DNA of 64,000 nt from Beroe forskalii (Eukaryota > Ctenophora > Nuda > Beroida > Beroidae), in assembly GCA_011033025.1 (NCBI GenBank), contig WFMF01000011.1, positions 310,001 through 374,000 on the forward strand, in the 5' to 3' direction. A program made the translations under genes and the position numbers. The notes below the pieces were generated by a model that saw nothing but the letters and a program-made list of their open reading frames with translations, did no database searches and had not been told where the DNA came from. Positions 12,836-23,818 of this stretch are shown here, in pieces; positions within the stretch are counted from its first letter, which is position 1; each line of letters opens with the position of its first letter.

Positions 12836-13434
12836 GGAGGATGCATGGGGCACTATGGTGGGTAGTGTGATGCCAAGGGCATGAGAGTAGTTACTTTGAG
12901 TGGTATTTTTGTAAGGTTTGTAATTTTCTTAGTGGGAGAGGTTCAGTGAATTGCGGGATTTTGTTGAAGCACTTAGTTTTGATGATGAAAAAACTTTGTT
13001 ATAGCTTTATAGTTTGTGGAGTGTTTTACTATTAGGTTGGGTAGGGTTTACCCCCAAGTTTTAAAAGTCACAAGGAGGATCCAGTGCCATATTCATTCTA
13101 TTTGGGCTTTAGATGAGTGCTCTGGTTGATTGTGTCCAGTACTTAGTTGAGCAAAATGCACAGAGATTCTGTTGGGAAATTTAATATTATGCAGCTTATT
13201 TTTGGGCAGAGCATGGGTCCTTTGACTGTCATTTGACGTTTCCTTTCGTCTGATCGGCTCGGGATAAGCAATGTTATATAAAATGGTTTAATTATATTCT
13301 TGTGTTTAAGAAAAGAAATCTGAAATCATGTTACCAAGCTATCATTTGGGACAGTTACATTCCCCCCCCCCCCCCATTAATGACCACCTTTCAACAATAT
13401 TTCAAATTCCCACTTCTGTTACTGGGATGCTCAG

Positions 13435-13672
13435 GTGTTGAGTGAGACAAGCCAATACAAGTTGGAGGATGTGCCACTGGGAGTGCACTCCCTAGCACGT
13501 GACATGGTGAAGAAGGCAGGCATGGCAGGCCTCACTCCCACATTCAGCTATGTGGTGGATGGGAACAGGGTGGGAGTGTGGCAGCGAGGCGGAGGACTGT
13601 TCGAGTTACTGCTCCCTAATGAAGTGTTCAGTGTACACTTCACGGGGGCTGGTGGTGCAGCAGTCACCACAG
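13435..13672 (+). CDS. Exon A of an unrecognised host gene
   Basis: Exon of 238 bp bounded by an acceptor (..GGGATGCTCAG) and a donor (ACCACAG|GTTTGT). It encodes about 79 residues beginning VLSETSQYKLED and ending GAGGAAVTT, with alternating hydrophobic and WQRGGGLFELLL-type segments suggesting beta-strands. The last base joins exon B in phase 1 to give GTG (Val). The right-arm copy (42557-42794) differs in the part compared only by synonymous changes, which argues for selection on the protein. Upstream exons must exist, since this one starts at an acceptor, but I cannot find them. I do not recognise the family; a beta-propeller of RCC1, tectonin or WD type is an inference from pattern only. 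The following intron is about 3.6 kb and holds two inserted elements. Confidence 0.75.
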
Positions 13673-14306
13673 GTTTGTACAGGGTAACGAGTAAAAAGTG
13701 TAAACCTCCATATTACATTCCAACTGTTAATAAAGTACCCCTCCCTCCAGAGAGTGGTACTATTAACTTATTAATTACAATCAACACCTAAAGGATGTGT
13801 ATTTATGGAGGTTGTAATTTGGGGATTTTTCGAATTTTTCAACCTACGAAAATTTGCAACACCGATATTTTACCCCACATAAATACACCTAAGTTAGGAG
13901 GGATATTTGGGGGGTTATATTGAGCGATTAACTAACGAATGGGAGTCTATTATCGAAAATTATCTCACGAGGCGTCAACCAGCCAGTAAGGGAGGTGGAC
14001 ATCCCCCCCCCCCCCGGAAAATTTTAAGTAAATTAGAGTGCTGTAGAATGATTTTTACAATAAAGAAATGGACAGGAAAGCAAAAAAGCAGGGTCGAGAT
14101 GTATGAATTATTTACTAATATAACTTACAGAAATCTGGGAGTCACAACAGCAATCTGCAATCAGTTCTTTGAGTTTACAACTTACTCGGACTTACTCAGC
14201 ATCCAGATCCCTGGATCTTGCCCACATTGGGAAAAATTGATTGAAAAGCCTCCAGTGCCGCTTTTAAATGGGCAAATTTAGTATTTTGCGTACAGTTACA
14301 TAATAT

Positions 14307-15035
14307 AGAGTTACTCACCGAATAAGTGTGAAGTAACATGATTTATGCCACGAGCGAAGCGAGTTGCATAAATCACATTATTCACCGAAGCCAAAGGCTG
14401 AGTTGAATAATGATTTGTTTTCAACGAGGGCATAGCCCGAGTTGAAAACAAGCTGTTACTTCATACTTATGAGTTGTGTAACGATATTATTCACCAATTG
14501 TACAAACGTACAAAGCTTTGAGCCTTTAAAAGGCTGAGATTTTTAGCATTCTGTACAGTTCACAGCAGAAAAGGACGTTCCGTTGTATCACTTTTTTGGT
14601 GGAGAGCAATTATCTACTGATCAGGCAAATTAGCAGTGTGCCAGCTCTCCCAGCAGAAAAGGACGTTCTGTAGTATCACTAATTTGGGAAAAGTGTTGCA
14701 TAACACCAAAAAATGGCAAATAACACGGTGTAAGAGTGGAATAACATGGTAAAAGTGTGAATAATACTAAAAAAGGTGGAATAATACGACAAAAAACTCT
14801 AAATAACACGTTTTTATTCAACCGGAATAACCCCACCACATGGTGAATAATATGATGTTACTACACACTATTGAGGTGTGGATTGGTGAATATTCCTCGA
14901 GGCGAAGCCGAGTGGAATATGGGAAATCCACACCGATATCCGTGTGTAGTAACATTATTATTTAACGATCCGAAAAAAGTAACAATTCCGCTCCGTAAAC
15001 TGGATTTCAAACTCGGCGAACGGGCTGTGAGTTAA
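14307..15035. mobile_element. Nested-hairpin (cloverleaf-like) insertion
   Basis: Absent from the right arm (near 41945-41960) and flanked by ATAATAT on both sides (14300-14306, 15036-15042). An outer stem (14321-14337 with 14455-14470) encloses three hairpins: ATTTATGC/GCATAAAT, ATTATTCA/TGAATAAT and TTGTTTTCAAC/GTTGAAAACAA. Their tips are CGAGCGAAGCGAG, CGAAGCCAAAGGCTGAG and GAGGGCATAGCCCGA. A second nest at about 14860-14951 has GTTACTACACAC/GTGTGTAGTAAC outside and a tip with GAGGCGAAGCCGAG. TTATTTAAC/GTTAAATAA pair around the last module. No ORF of note; no known superfamily recognised. Confidence 0.65.
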
Positions 15036-15239
15036 ATAATATACATGAAGTCATCAAAATTTAAACCAATAGAAATGTAACAGTATCCTTTGACTTATAT
15101 AGAGAGGTATGTTAAGTGTTAACTCATTCCTTCATTCAGCCTTTCGTTTTGACACATACCTACTTACTTATATTATCATAGTTTCATTCTTCCTCAAAGA
15201 ATACGATATTTGTCAAAATTAGAGTATTGAAAAAGTATA

Positions 15240-16085
15240 TAATCAACCGTATAACTGATAAAACAAATATTGGCGAACCAAGTCTTTGAGTCACACAGGC
15301 ACACTACCCTTGAGTTGAGCCAAAGGTACATTATATGTACTTTAGAGGCGTAAGACGAACACGCAGACAATATAGAGCCCTGCGAGAGCAGGGCTCTATA
15401 TAATATTTAAACATTTAAATGTCGACAGCGCAGCTGGAGACATTTAAATGATTTAGAGTGGGAGGCGAAGCGAAGCTGAGCCGAGTGCTCTAAATCATAT
15501 TTCTGCGGTGAGTTTGAGTCTCTAAAGTACTATAGTAGTCGAACGGTGTATACAAGACACACCCTGTACACAACAAGCACACATTACCTTATATGGTAAT
15601 AAGCAAAATGCTTGTTTACACATAAACAAAAAAAAGCACATAACTCAGCCGTTTTTTGAGCAATTTTGATCAAATTTTCAGGATATTACGGGCAACATAT
15701 GACCAATATAATCCTAGAGTAGCTAACATTTTTGACCTTCAGAAATTGAGATAATATGTTATATAAACCAGTTTTTTGTTATAAAGTTATCGCTTAATAA
15801 CTGGCTTTTCGGTCATAACTCCGCTTCTGGAGCTCAAAAATGAATCTAAACTTCACTGAGATGTTGCTTTTATGAAGCTCTAGATATCCTGAAGTTTGCT
15901 CAATAAACCTCGGAGATATGCACATTTTTGTAACGCAAAAGCAAAGGTCGCGTAGATGTGTATTTAAATTGGTATTTAATTACAGTGTGTCATAACAAAC
16001 ACATGATATAAAGCGCGTGTGGTAACACAACTCTACATATATAGTACTACCCTTTAAATTGGTCTAAACCTGTCGTGAGACTACT
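15240..16085. other. Left-arm-only block with a hairpin cluster
   Basis: The right arm has about 340 different bases at this point, including a 166-bp palindrome. Within this block, 15371-15400 is a hairpin (TATAGAGCCCTGC/GCAGGGCTCTATA), 15410-15450 pairs CATTTAAATG with itself, and 15450-15496 pairs GATTTAGAG/CTCTAAATC around a GGCGAAGCGAAGC tip. 15560-16060 shows no gene. Confidence 0.5.
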
Positions 16086-16130
16086 ATATAATTATGATAG
16101 TCAGTCCAAAATCTTCCAGTCAAACTAATT

Positions 16131-17109
16131 TTTTCCCTCCCCATTGGCCTTTTTGTGAATACAAAAAGGCAAATGAGAGGGTTGGCAGAGATCGTGGTTT
16201 GGGAAGGTGAGAATTGGGATATGTGTATATCAGGTCCTGATTTGCAATACAACTACTGTAATTTCTGGAAAGTGCCCGGATTGCTCCTTTATAATGTCAG
16301 TCGCGAAAATGTCCCTCTCTCCGTCCGTCCTTCCGTCCGTCCCCTCATCACAAATCTTCAAAATCACGAATTTCATAATCATTGGCTGTCGGTTGTCAAA
16401 ACTAAAGTCTGACTTGGTCCATCCGTGGAAAATGCTGAAATTCTCTAAAATTATGATAAATTCTAAATTGAATGGCTGTTGAAGAATTCGTGACTTAAAA
16501 TCTTAATAATTTAATAGTGAGTTGGGCTATGGATTGAGGTATAAGATGATAAGCTTCGGTTCTCAATTAGTTTTAGTACCAATCTGTATCACTATTTGAC
16601 TTTATACTGAATTCAACTTAGTTCAAAAAATACGGTGGGTCGATGTGATTTGTGAAAGACGAATGATTCTTTTCGGAACGAGAGACAGCATTGAAACAGA
16701 AAGCATGAAAATTGAATTTTGAAGATCAGATGAAAAGTGACATCAACACTCAACAGTCAAGAAAATACAGCGTGTGAACAAACGGTTACACAATCTGATG
16801 CGAAACGTAAATGAATTCAACGAAATGGCGTGAAATCTACAACGAACTGATTACAACAATTTGGTACGTAAAAACGCGTGCGCAAGAATTTCAGAAAAAT
16901 TAAATGGCACGTGCCAATCCATGTTCTCAATGGTCGCGCGCAGCATTTGCGCAATATTTATACTCCTACTAGGAGTACCTGTTGTATAATGATGCTAAGG
17001 TTCCATCAAACACCGCCGGGGAGGGAAATTAAGCGCCTGCATGGCATACGGGTACATCCCACAAACAAGAATTGAAGAATTAAGCCCCCTGCAGGCGCAA
17101 TTCTTGTTT
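16131..17109 (+). mobile_element. Helentron-type non-autonomous element, copy B
   Basis: Same ends as copy A: TTTTCCCTCCCCATTGGCC at the left; GGGGAGGGAAATTAAGCGCC, a hairpin and GCAGGCGCAATTCTTGTT at the right. The right arm keeps the empty site CTAATTTTTTGAAATG, so this copy went between two T residues without a target duplication. That is the Helentron/Helitron2 insertion habit, unlike the A/T site and CTRR end of canonical Helitrons. A small 5' hairpin (CCTTTTTGT/ACAAAAAGG) and a CCGTCC-rich tract are also present. Confidence 0.75.
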
Positions 17110-17149
17110 GAAATGGTACCTTTTCTTCCAGGGGGGGGGGGCGGGGGTA

Positions 17150-17302
17150 TTGTGTTTATTGCAGTGAAGGGAGAAGTGGTTCGGTGGAGTAGGTTTTACA
17201 GATAATATGTATTTTGCAGTGAAGGGGGAAGTAGTGCAGTGGAGTAGGTTTTACAGATGATATGTATTTTGCAGTGAAGGGGGAAGTGGTTCGGTGGAGT
17301 AG
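17150..17302 (+). repeat. Triplicated splice acceptor of exon B
   Basis: Three tandem copies, spaced exactly 55 bp, of intron end plus the first 28 exon bases; acceptors fall before 17165, 17220 and 17275. Entering at the first or second acceptor in the correct phase leads to VKGEVV..WSRFYR and then a stop (TAA or TGA). Only the third continues into the long exon. Confidence 0.75.
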
Positions 17303-17472
17303 AGTGGATCAGACAGACCGGTACAGTGTGCAGCAGAGTGCTATGGTGGAGGTGGTGGACTGTGCCCTGCACCGCGACACCACTACTCTCCTGCTGCTAG
17401 ACTCCTCCCACGAAGTGTGGAGGTCCGATCCTGCTGCCCTCACCCCGCTCAAAGCTGCTTCTGCGCTGGGAG
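17275..17472 (+). CDS. Exon B of the unrecognised host gene
   Basis: Exon of 198 bp from acceptor TATTTTGCAG to donor GGGAG|GTAACC. With the carried G it reads V-KGEVVRWSRVDQ and ends ALGG, about 66 residues. VVDCALHRDTTTLLLLDSS followed by HEVWRS looks like two strands of a propeller blade, as in RCC1 or tectonin repeats, but no diagnostic motif is present. Phase 1 on both sides matches exons A and C. An identical protein is encoded at 41081-41278 on the opposite strand. The next intron is about 2.4 kb and contains a foldback element and a degenerate minisatellite. Confidence 0.8.
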
Positions 17473-17721
17473 GTAACCGGCTTATAATGCCCTTATTTAG
17501 TTCACCCCTCTTACAGTCAGAGGCATGTATCTAGTACCCTAAACACAGGAGTAAAAGTCTCTGTCCACTGCATTATTCCCTTTCTCGTATTTAATAAGGC
17601 TACAGTAGTAGTTTAGGGGGCAACCCCGTTATATAAAAAATCGCCAATAGGGGGCTAAATTTTTGGGGGTTTGAGGGGGCTTCTTTATGGTTGCAAGAAA
17701 TCCTTCACTGTAAACCAAAAC

Positions 17722-18408
17722 GGATCATATGAAAGTATATCAATGACCCCCTACTGACCCCCTGCTGACCTCCTACTGACCCCCTGCTGACCCCCTACTG
17801 AACCCCTGCTGACCCCCTACTGACCCCTGGTGAACCCTTACTGACCCCCTGGTGAACCCCTACTGACCACTTTCTGATCATTGTTTCAATTCTTATCATG
17901 AGTGATTTTTACCTAACATCTAAAAGCACTTTAAATTTCACTTTGCCTTATCATGACGCTTGACGTGTTATTTATGTTAGTTATGGCAAACATAACTAAC
18001 ACAACTAATATAGCTAAAATACAAACATAGCATACTTAACATATAGGGTGTGTTTATGGTATTTTGGTGTGTTGAGGGTGCATCGGTCGACTGGACATTT
18101 GCCTTATTCCTTTGTGATAAGGCAAAGTGAAATTTAAAGTGCTTTTAGATGTTAAAAATCACTTATGATAAGAATTGAAACAATGATCAGAAAGTGGTCA
18201 GTAGGGGTTCACCAGGGGGTCAGTAAGGGTTCACCAGGGGGTCAGTAGGGGTCAGCCCCCTGTGACGTCAGTCTACTGAACAGTAGACGGTCAGCAGGGG
18301 GTCAGTAGGGGTCAGTAGGTCAGTAGGGTTCAGCAGGGGTTTACCAGGGGGTCAGTAGGGTGTCAGCAGGGGGTCAGTAGGGGGTCATTGGTATACTTTC
18401 ATACGACC
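17722..18408. mobile_element. Foldback MITE with 11-bp repeats in its TIRs, left copy
   Basis: The ends are inverted: GGATCATATGAAAGTATA at the left and GTATACTTTCATACGACC at the right. Each TIR continues into tandem 11-bp units (GACCCCCTACT/GACCCCCTGCT), then an inverted segment with AACATCTAAAAGCACTTT and TTCACTTTGCCTTATCA. The centre holds ATAACTAACA-type words. It is shared with 40124-40824, so it predates the arm divergence. No coding capacity. Confidence 0.8.
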
Positions 18409-18419
18409 TAAAAAGGCAC

Positions 18420-19660
18420 TTAATAATTGGTACCAGTTTTGTTCTTGATTTTTCGCACCATTTTTGTTTCTGATTTTTTCCATCATTTTCAAATGGTACA
18501 GCAAAATGAATCACTGAAATTGATCTGCTCTCTTGTGACAGCGATGTAACTCCGAATTATTATCACATATAACGTGTGGTTTAAGGAGTACCTACTGGTT
18601 TTAAGGATGAGCTGGAGGTGCCTTAAAAATTCGCCGTTTAAAGAGCAGCTAAAGGACCAACTTTAGGACGAGGTGGTCGACCTAAGGGAGCACCTTAAAA
18701 TCACCTTAATACACATTGGGTAATACGGAATTTGGGTAATACGGAATTTTGGGGGGGCCAACCCCCTCAATTTTGGTGGATATCAAAAATCGCCAATAGG
18801 GGGTTTAATTTTGGGGGGTTTTGGGGGGTTTTAGGGGGTTTGAGAGGGCTTAATTCTTAGTGAAAAAAGGGGAATTTTTTCTCAAATGGTACCATTTTTG
18901 TTCCTGATTTTTGGCGAATTTTAGAAATGGTACCATTTTTGTTTCCGGTTTTTGGTACCATTTTTGTTTATAATTTTTGGAACTTTTATGAAATGGTACC
19001 ATTTTTGTTTCTGATTTTCAGCAGATCTTTTTCAAATGGTACCAAATTTGTGTCCGATTTTTGCGCCTTTTCGAAATGGTACCTTTTTTATTCGTGATTT
19101 TTGGCAACTTTTTCAAATGGTAGCTTTTTTGTTTCTTCATTAATTCATTTTGGTGCTTTTTTGAATCATACTAGAATAATTTTTGCTGTCGATAGGGGGT
19201 TTAATTTTGGGGGGTTTAATTTTTGCTGTCGATAGGGGGTTTAATTTTGGGGGGTTTAATTTAACCCCCTGGTGGATATAAGAAATTTCCAATAGGGGGC
19301 TTAATTTTGGGGGGTTTGGGGGTTGCCCCCCCCCCCCAATTTTAAGGTGGACCTTAAACTGCAGTTTGGGCCGTTTTAGGGAGCACCTAGGGCTAAAGAG
19401 CTGAAGGTCGACGGTTGTGTTATCCGGCCCTTCTTCTTTAAATGATACCATGTTTGTTTGTGATTTTTGACATTTTTCTCAACTTATGGTACCATTTTTG
19501 TTTTTGACTTTTCCCATCATTTTCAAATGGCACTAATTTTGTTCGTGATTTTTGGCACCTTTTTTGTTGATGATTTATGGCATTTTTCTGAAATGGTACC
19601 AATTTTCATTTTTGTTTTTGTTTCGTCCCTTTTTCAAATGGCCCACTTTTTCTGTTGCCT
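18420..19660 (+). repeat. Degenerate AAATGGTACCATTTTTGTT minisatellite
   Basis: The unit AAATGGTACCATTTTTGTT plus a TGATTTTTGGC spacer recurs roughly every 40-60 bp, interrupted by GGGGGTTTAATTTTGGGG patches (18750-18850, 19190-19340). The inverted-arm homology ends inside its first units at 18487. Apart from exon C nearby, 18409-19870 holds no coding sequence I can support. Confidence 0.65.
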
Positions 19661-19870
19661 AATTTTAGTGCTTCCCCCAGACCGTACTATGGATGGTTGC
19701 CCATCCAGAATTAGTTTTGGTGTCGATAGGGGGTTTAATTTACACCCCCAAGTGGATATCAAAACGTTGCCAATAAGGTGTTAAATTTGAGGGGGTTTGA
19801 GGGGGTTGGCCTCCCCAGGGTGATGGAGAGTAGGGTGTTCTTTAAATTGGTGTAATAATATTGGTGTCAG

Positions 19871-20007
19871 GAATATCAAAGCGAGTGAGCAGTGTGTTCT
19901 GGAGTACGCCTGAAACTATGCTTGGTGAAGCCAGGAGGGTGGTATCCTGCGGAGACGTGGTCTTTGTGGTGGGCTCCAAAGGTTTCCAACGCATCCATGG
20001 GACTGTG
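19871..20007 (+). CDS. Exon C of the unrecognised host gene
   Basis: Exon of 137 bp from acceptor TTGGTGTCAG to donor GACTGTG|GTGAGT. With the carried G from exon B it reads G-ISKRVSSVFWSTPETM, then a VVSCGDVVFVVGSKG segment and ends IHGTV, phase 0. The cysteine-glycine then hydrophobic-glycine pattern again suits a propeller blade. It lies in the spacer and I find no second copy, so the right-arm gene copy lacks it. Confidence 0.7.
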
Positions 20008-20824
20008 GTGAGTATTATCAATCATTTCGTGAGGTTTGTGGGTGGAAATTGGGAGAAAGGAATTGTAGTGAGGAATTTTAGATTTGTAGTAATAAATAAA
20101 TAAATTAATACATTTATAACACGCTTAGACATTGTTGAATAAATATCTGTGAGGGAAATATTCTAGCCATTCAAGCGTGACCTGAAGAAAATCAACAATA
20201 CTTTGAAGACAAATATCATGAAAGTATTGGGCGACTACTTTGAGTTGCTTCAATGGGGCTATACTCAAGAGTCGCATTGTTTCACTTATCTCACTAAATT
20301 CTGATATCCCTTTCAATTGTTGTTACGAGCTCGTTTAGTGAAACTAGGGCTTATTGATCAAAAATATTTTTAATGATTGACATCATCTTATGTTCTGAAA
20401 TAAAATTGGTAATTCATGTGGGAGAATTTTTGGGGGCGTGCAAATTTGGGCAGCTGAACTTTACACTTATCCATTCTAATCGGCCATTTTTCAATGTTTC
20501 TGCATAACATTTTCAGAATCGCTTCGAACCTAAATTTTGCACTTATTTTACTTCATTAACTAATTACAAGTGAAGTTTATGATTTTCTTGGGTGGATTTA
20601 ATAAGAAATTTTTCAATTTCTATTTTTGATGCTAAAATAGCTCCTTTATTGGGTGGAGGGGCCTCTTGGAAGACAAAAGTTGGAAGATTATTCCCTGCTC
20701 AGATTATTCTGCACTCACCGGGTGAAGAAGAATTTAATAAGTAGTAAGATTTAAGTAGTAAGTAGTAAGTTTTGAAGATTTGAAAACTCCTCATTTCTTC
20801 TCGTAATTCTGGTTATATTTACAG

Positions 20825-20889
20825 GTGACCTGGACTGTGGAATTGCAATCCCTCATTTCTAACCCCTGTAGCTGCGTTATTGATGCAGT
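20825..20889 (+). CDS. Exon D of the unrecognised host gene
   Basis: Exon of 65 bp from acceptor ATATTTACAG to donor GCAGT|GTGAGT, encoding VTWTVELQSLISNPCSCVID and a partial codon (phase 2). It follows exon C in phase after an 817-bp intron. Later exons should exist but I could not find one in the spacer. This is the weakest exon because it is short. 20008-20824 and 20890-20999 hold nothing else I can support. Confidence 0.55.
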
Positions 20890-20999
20890 GTGAGTATTCA
20901 AGCTTCCAAGAAGTACTTTCCTGGGTAGGTATTCAAGGTGTAAGTATTGGGGTATTTTAGACCAGTGCTAAAGTCAACAAATTAAAACTGGACATTTTC

Positions 21000-21165
21000 C
21001 CTCCCCAGCGCCTTTTTGTCTTACAAAAAGGCATTGGGGAGGGTTAGCAGAGATTAGATCGTGGTTGGGAAGGTGAGAAATAGGATATGTGTAGGTCCAC
21101 GTTTGCAATAGAACTACTGTAATTTATCGAAAGTGCCCGGATTGCTCCTTTATACTTCTTAAAGG
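21000..21165 (+). mobile_element. Helentron 5'-end fragment
   Basis: TTTTCCCTCCCCAGCGCC, the CTTTTTGT/ACAAAAAGG hairpin and GTGCCCGGATTGCTCCTTTA match the first 160 bp of copies A and B. The 3' hairpin end is missing, so it is a truncated copy. Confidence 0.6.
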
Positions 21166-21169
21166 GGCG

Positions 21170-22640
21170 CACACCATTAAATTTGAGCTTGCCAAGTAGT
21201 AATAAATATCAAGGGAAACGAAAGCAAAAGGGAGAAAAGATGCATCGTTGCTATGGAAACCAATTTTTTATTATAATCGAGAGAGGCAGTTCAAGGTAGG
21301 AGCCTCCGCTTTCCCAGAAAATCTGACACACTAGGAGTTGAAAACCCGCGATTTTTTGCAGGGTGGTAGAAAAAAGGCGTCTCCGTATTGCTACATTCTT
21401 CTTTTTTGCGTAAAGGCTTTAGATTTTTCGTAATCAATGCTCAAAGTTGGAAAAAGGGTCGCGAAAAACAAGATCGAGTTATAGGTTTGATTCACCGGTT
21501 GCGAGCGTTGCTATGGATACATGCGCTAGCGCGCGCAAAACTGCACGTGCATTTTAACGAGGAATCTACCATTTCGTTATTGTGTATTTTGGAAACGTTT
21601 CCGCTGTTGAAATTCATAATTGACGTTCTCAATGGAGTTTTCGAGTTCGGTAAAAAGAGTACGACAGCTTAAGACTATCAACTCTTAGCACCATTATAGA
21701 AGAAAAGGTAAGAGTTGAGCACTTTGTTCCACAGTGAAAATCAGCGATAATTCATTCATGACGTGAAGATTGTAGTTTCGATGGTTTGCTGCGATAATTC
21801 GACGGAATGAAAAATTCATTTTTACTGGAGGCGGAGCTAGAAGTGGGTTATGAACAGGCAGAAATGCGAACAATTTTTTGATTTCAAGGAGCTTGGATTC
21901 AAATTTGTTGCCCATCTATTCTCCTAATCTGAACTTCAGATTAAAAACATTGTTCTTGAGTTCTTCTTAATTGCCAACTGTTTGCTCGAGGTTAATATGC
22001 AATCGTAATTTTTTAATTTAGGTGTTTTCAAAGCCTACGTGAATATTTCGCAATTTCGTTACGTTGCACCCCCACCCCCAGTAACAAAAAAATGCATCAA
22101 TGACTTACTTACTCACTTGATGTGAGATATCACATTTGACACTTCCAAACTTTAAAAAAACGCAATTTTACAAACATTTGTTTTTGTCCTTAATTTCTAC
22201 AATTCAATATTTGCAAAATCTGCGTTGCGTTCCATGATTTAAAAAATACTGTGTATGTCCATATTTGAAGAAACCAGTGTCATGGCTAGGCAATTATATG
22301 TTACCATTGTGGTACTCTGTAGCCAGCATTGAAATGGTGGGGCGTCCTGTTACCTAGAAGGCCCAACGGGCCTTCTAGTGCAGATTATAATCAGTTCTTT
22401 GAGAGTCCTTTCTATTACGCTACTACTTCTAAATGCTGCGCTGTAGTTTTTGAAAATTTGACGTTTTCGTTACTTCAAATTCAAGATGGAGAATGGGCAT
22501 AACTTGAATAACGGAGAATATTTCAGAATTCAGATGGATTGTTTTCATTAAAACTGTGGCAGAGGTCGGTCGATAATCAATGCTGAGTCGGTGACAACTG
22601 TAGTAACTTAAGTTTTGAAATCGACCGTTAAGTTTAAAAA
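21170..22640. repeat. Dispersed repeat related to 47830-48120
   Basis: The start (GGGGCGCACA..AAATTTGAGCTTGCCAAG) and a later piece (ATGGAGAATGGGCAT near 22490) both have relatives within 47830-48120, where they are closer together. The unit may therefore be a larger mobile element with internal deletions. A perfect hairpin CTAGAAGGCCC/GGGCCTTCTAG lies at about 22356-22380. The open frame at 21388-21672 has no recognisable domain. Confidence 0.4.
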
Positions 22641-22796
22641 AGTGTTAAATAAAGGTGTAGCTGATTACGAAGACAGTTCCTGGCCTAGATCAATTTGAAC
22701 AAAACAAGATTTTCCAATGTCAGTATCAGTATGAGAATCAGTTGTCAAAATTATTAACATCATCTTGCAATCAAAACGGAACGCTGGAACAAAACT

Positions 22797-23292
22797 GGTC
22801 GTATGAAAGTATACCAATGACCCCCTACTGACCCCCTGGTTTTCCCCCTACTGTGAACCCCTGCTGACCCAATGGTGACCCCCTACTCACTACTGACCCC
22901 CTGGTGACCCCCTACTGACCCCCTGCTGACCCACTACTGAACCCCTACTGAACCCCTGCTCACTGCTGACCCCCTACTGCCCCCTGGTGATCCCCTGCTG
23001 CCCCCCTGGTGAACCCCCTGACCCCCTACTGACCCCCTGCTGACCCACTACTGAACCCCTGCTCACTGCTGACCCCCTACTGCCCCCTGGTGATCCCCTG
23101 CTGCCCCCTGGTCAACCCCTACTGACCCACTACTGAACCCCTGGCCCCTACTGACCCCCTGGTGAACCCCTACTGAACCCCTGCTCACTGCTGACCCCCT
23201 ACTGCCCCCTGGTGATCCCCTGCTGCCCCCCTGGTGAACCCCTACTGACCCCCTACTGACCCCCTACTGACCCCCTGCTGACACCCTACTGT
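22797..23292 (+). mobile_element. Foldback MITE relative, one-ended with an expanded 11-bp array
   Basis: Begins GGTCGTATGAAAGTATACC like the elements at 17722 and 40124, then runs for nearly 480 bp in 11-bp units (GACCCCCTACT and variants). A higher-order unit beginning CTGCTCACTGCTGACC is repeated three times (about 22960, 23060, 23185). The opposite TIR is absent. Confidence 0.7.
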
Positions 23293-23818
23293 AATGTAGA
23301 GATGTATTTTCAAAATGGCCTTCTGGAATGACAAATGGCCTTCTGGAAGGCGCTTGGTCCCATTAAAAGATTAAATAGTGATTTAAGCCATCTGTAATGA
23401 TTGGAAACCATTAATAAGTATCAAGAACATGTAAGTAACACAAATAACACATTGGTGTGAAATGACCAAAAAGTTCAAAAAATTCAACCCAAAAACCAAG
23501 CCCTACCCTACCCTACTTTTCAACGTTGCAACATGTATCTTTTTACAGATCAGTGGATGGTGTGCTGAAGTGCTTGGTAGACGTTGAGGGACTTTTGTGC
23601 ATCGTAACACTGAGTTCAAACCACACCACCATACCGTGTAGTGTAGACACCTTCCTACATCTCCAGGTATTGTAAACAGCCCCCCCAAAACACGGCCTTT
23701 TTCTACAGTTATTAACAAGGAAAAATGCGAGCTCTCCCATGATTTATATCAATGTACTTTGTCCAATGTACCCTACTATCATTTATCAATAACCTACCGG
23801 AAGTCTGAAGTAGGAAAC
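23293..23818. other. Non-coding stretch
   Basis: Contains two CAAATGGCCTTCTGGAA words and a weak AACCCAAAAACCAAGCCC fragment of the family seen at 8076. Nothing else identifiable. Confidence 0.4.

Larger units (their letters stand above)
1..18487 (+). repeat. Left arm of a large inverted duplication
   Basis: Read in order, this arm matches the reverse complement of 40050-57603. Anchors: 1-529 with 57070-57603; 6906-9100 with the segment above 54652; 9386-9436 with 47745-47794; 10281-10625 with 47395-47745; 11392-14300 with 41960-44825; 17150-18487 with 40050-41400. The match fades at 18487, where a degenerate minisatellite begins. The arm reaches base 1, so it probably continues outside the window. 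Base changes and many insertion differences separate the arms, while the exons they share are almost identical. Confidence 0.9.

Noticed and set aside
21388-21672. 94-codon plus-strand frame.
   Set aside because: It lies in a dispersed repeat and is not kept open in the related sequence at 47830-48120.
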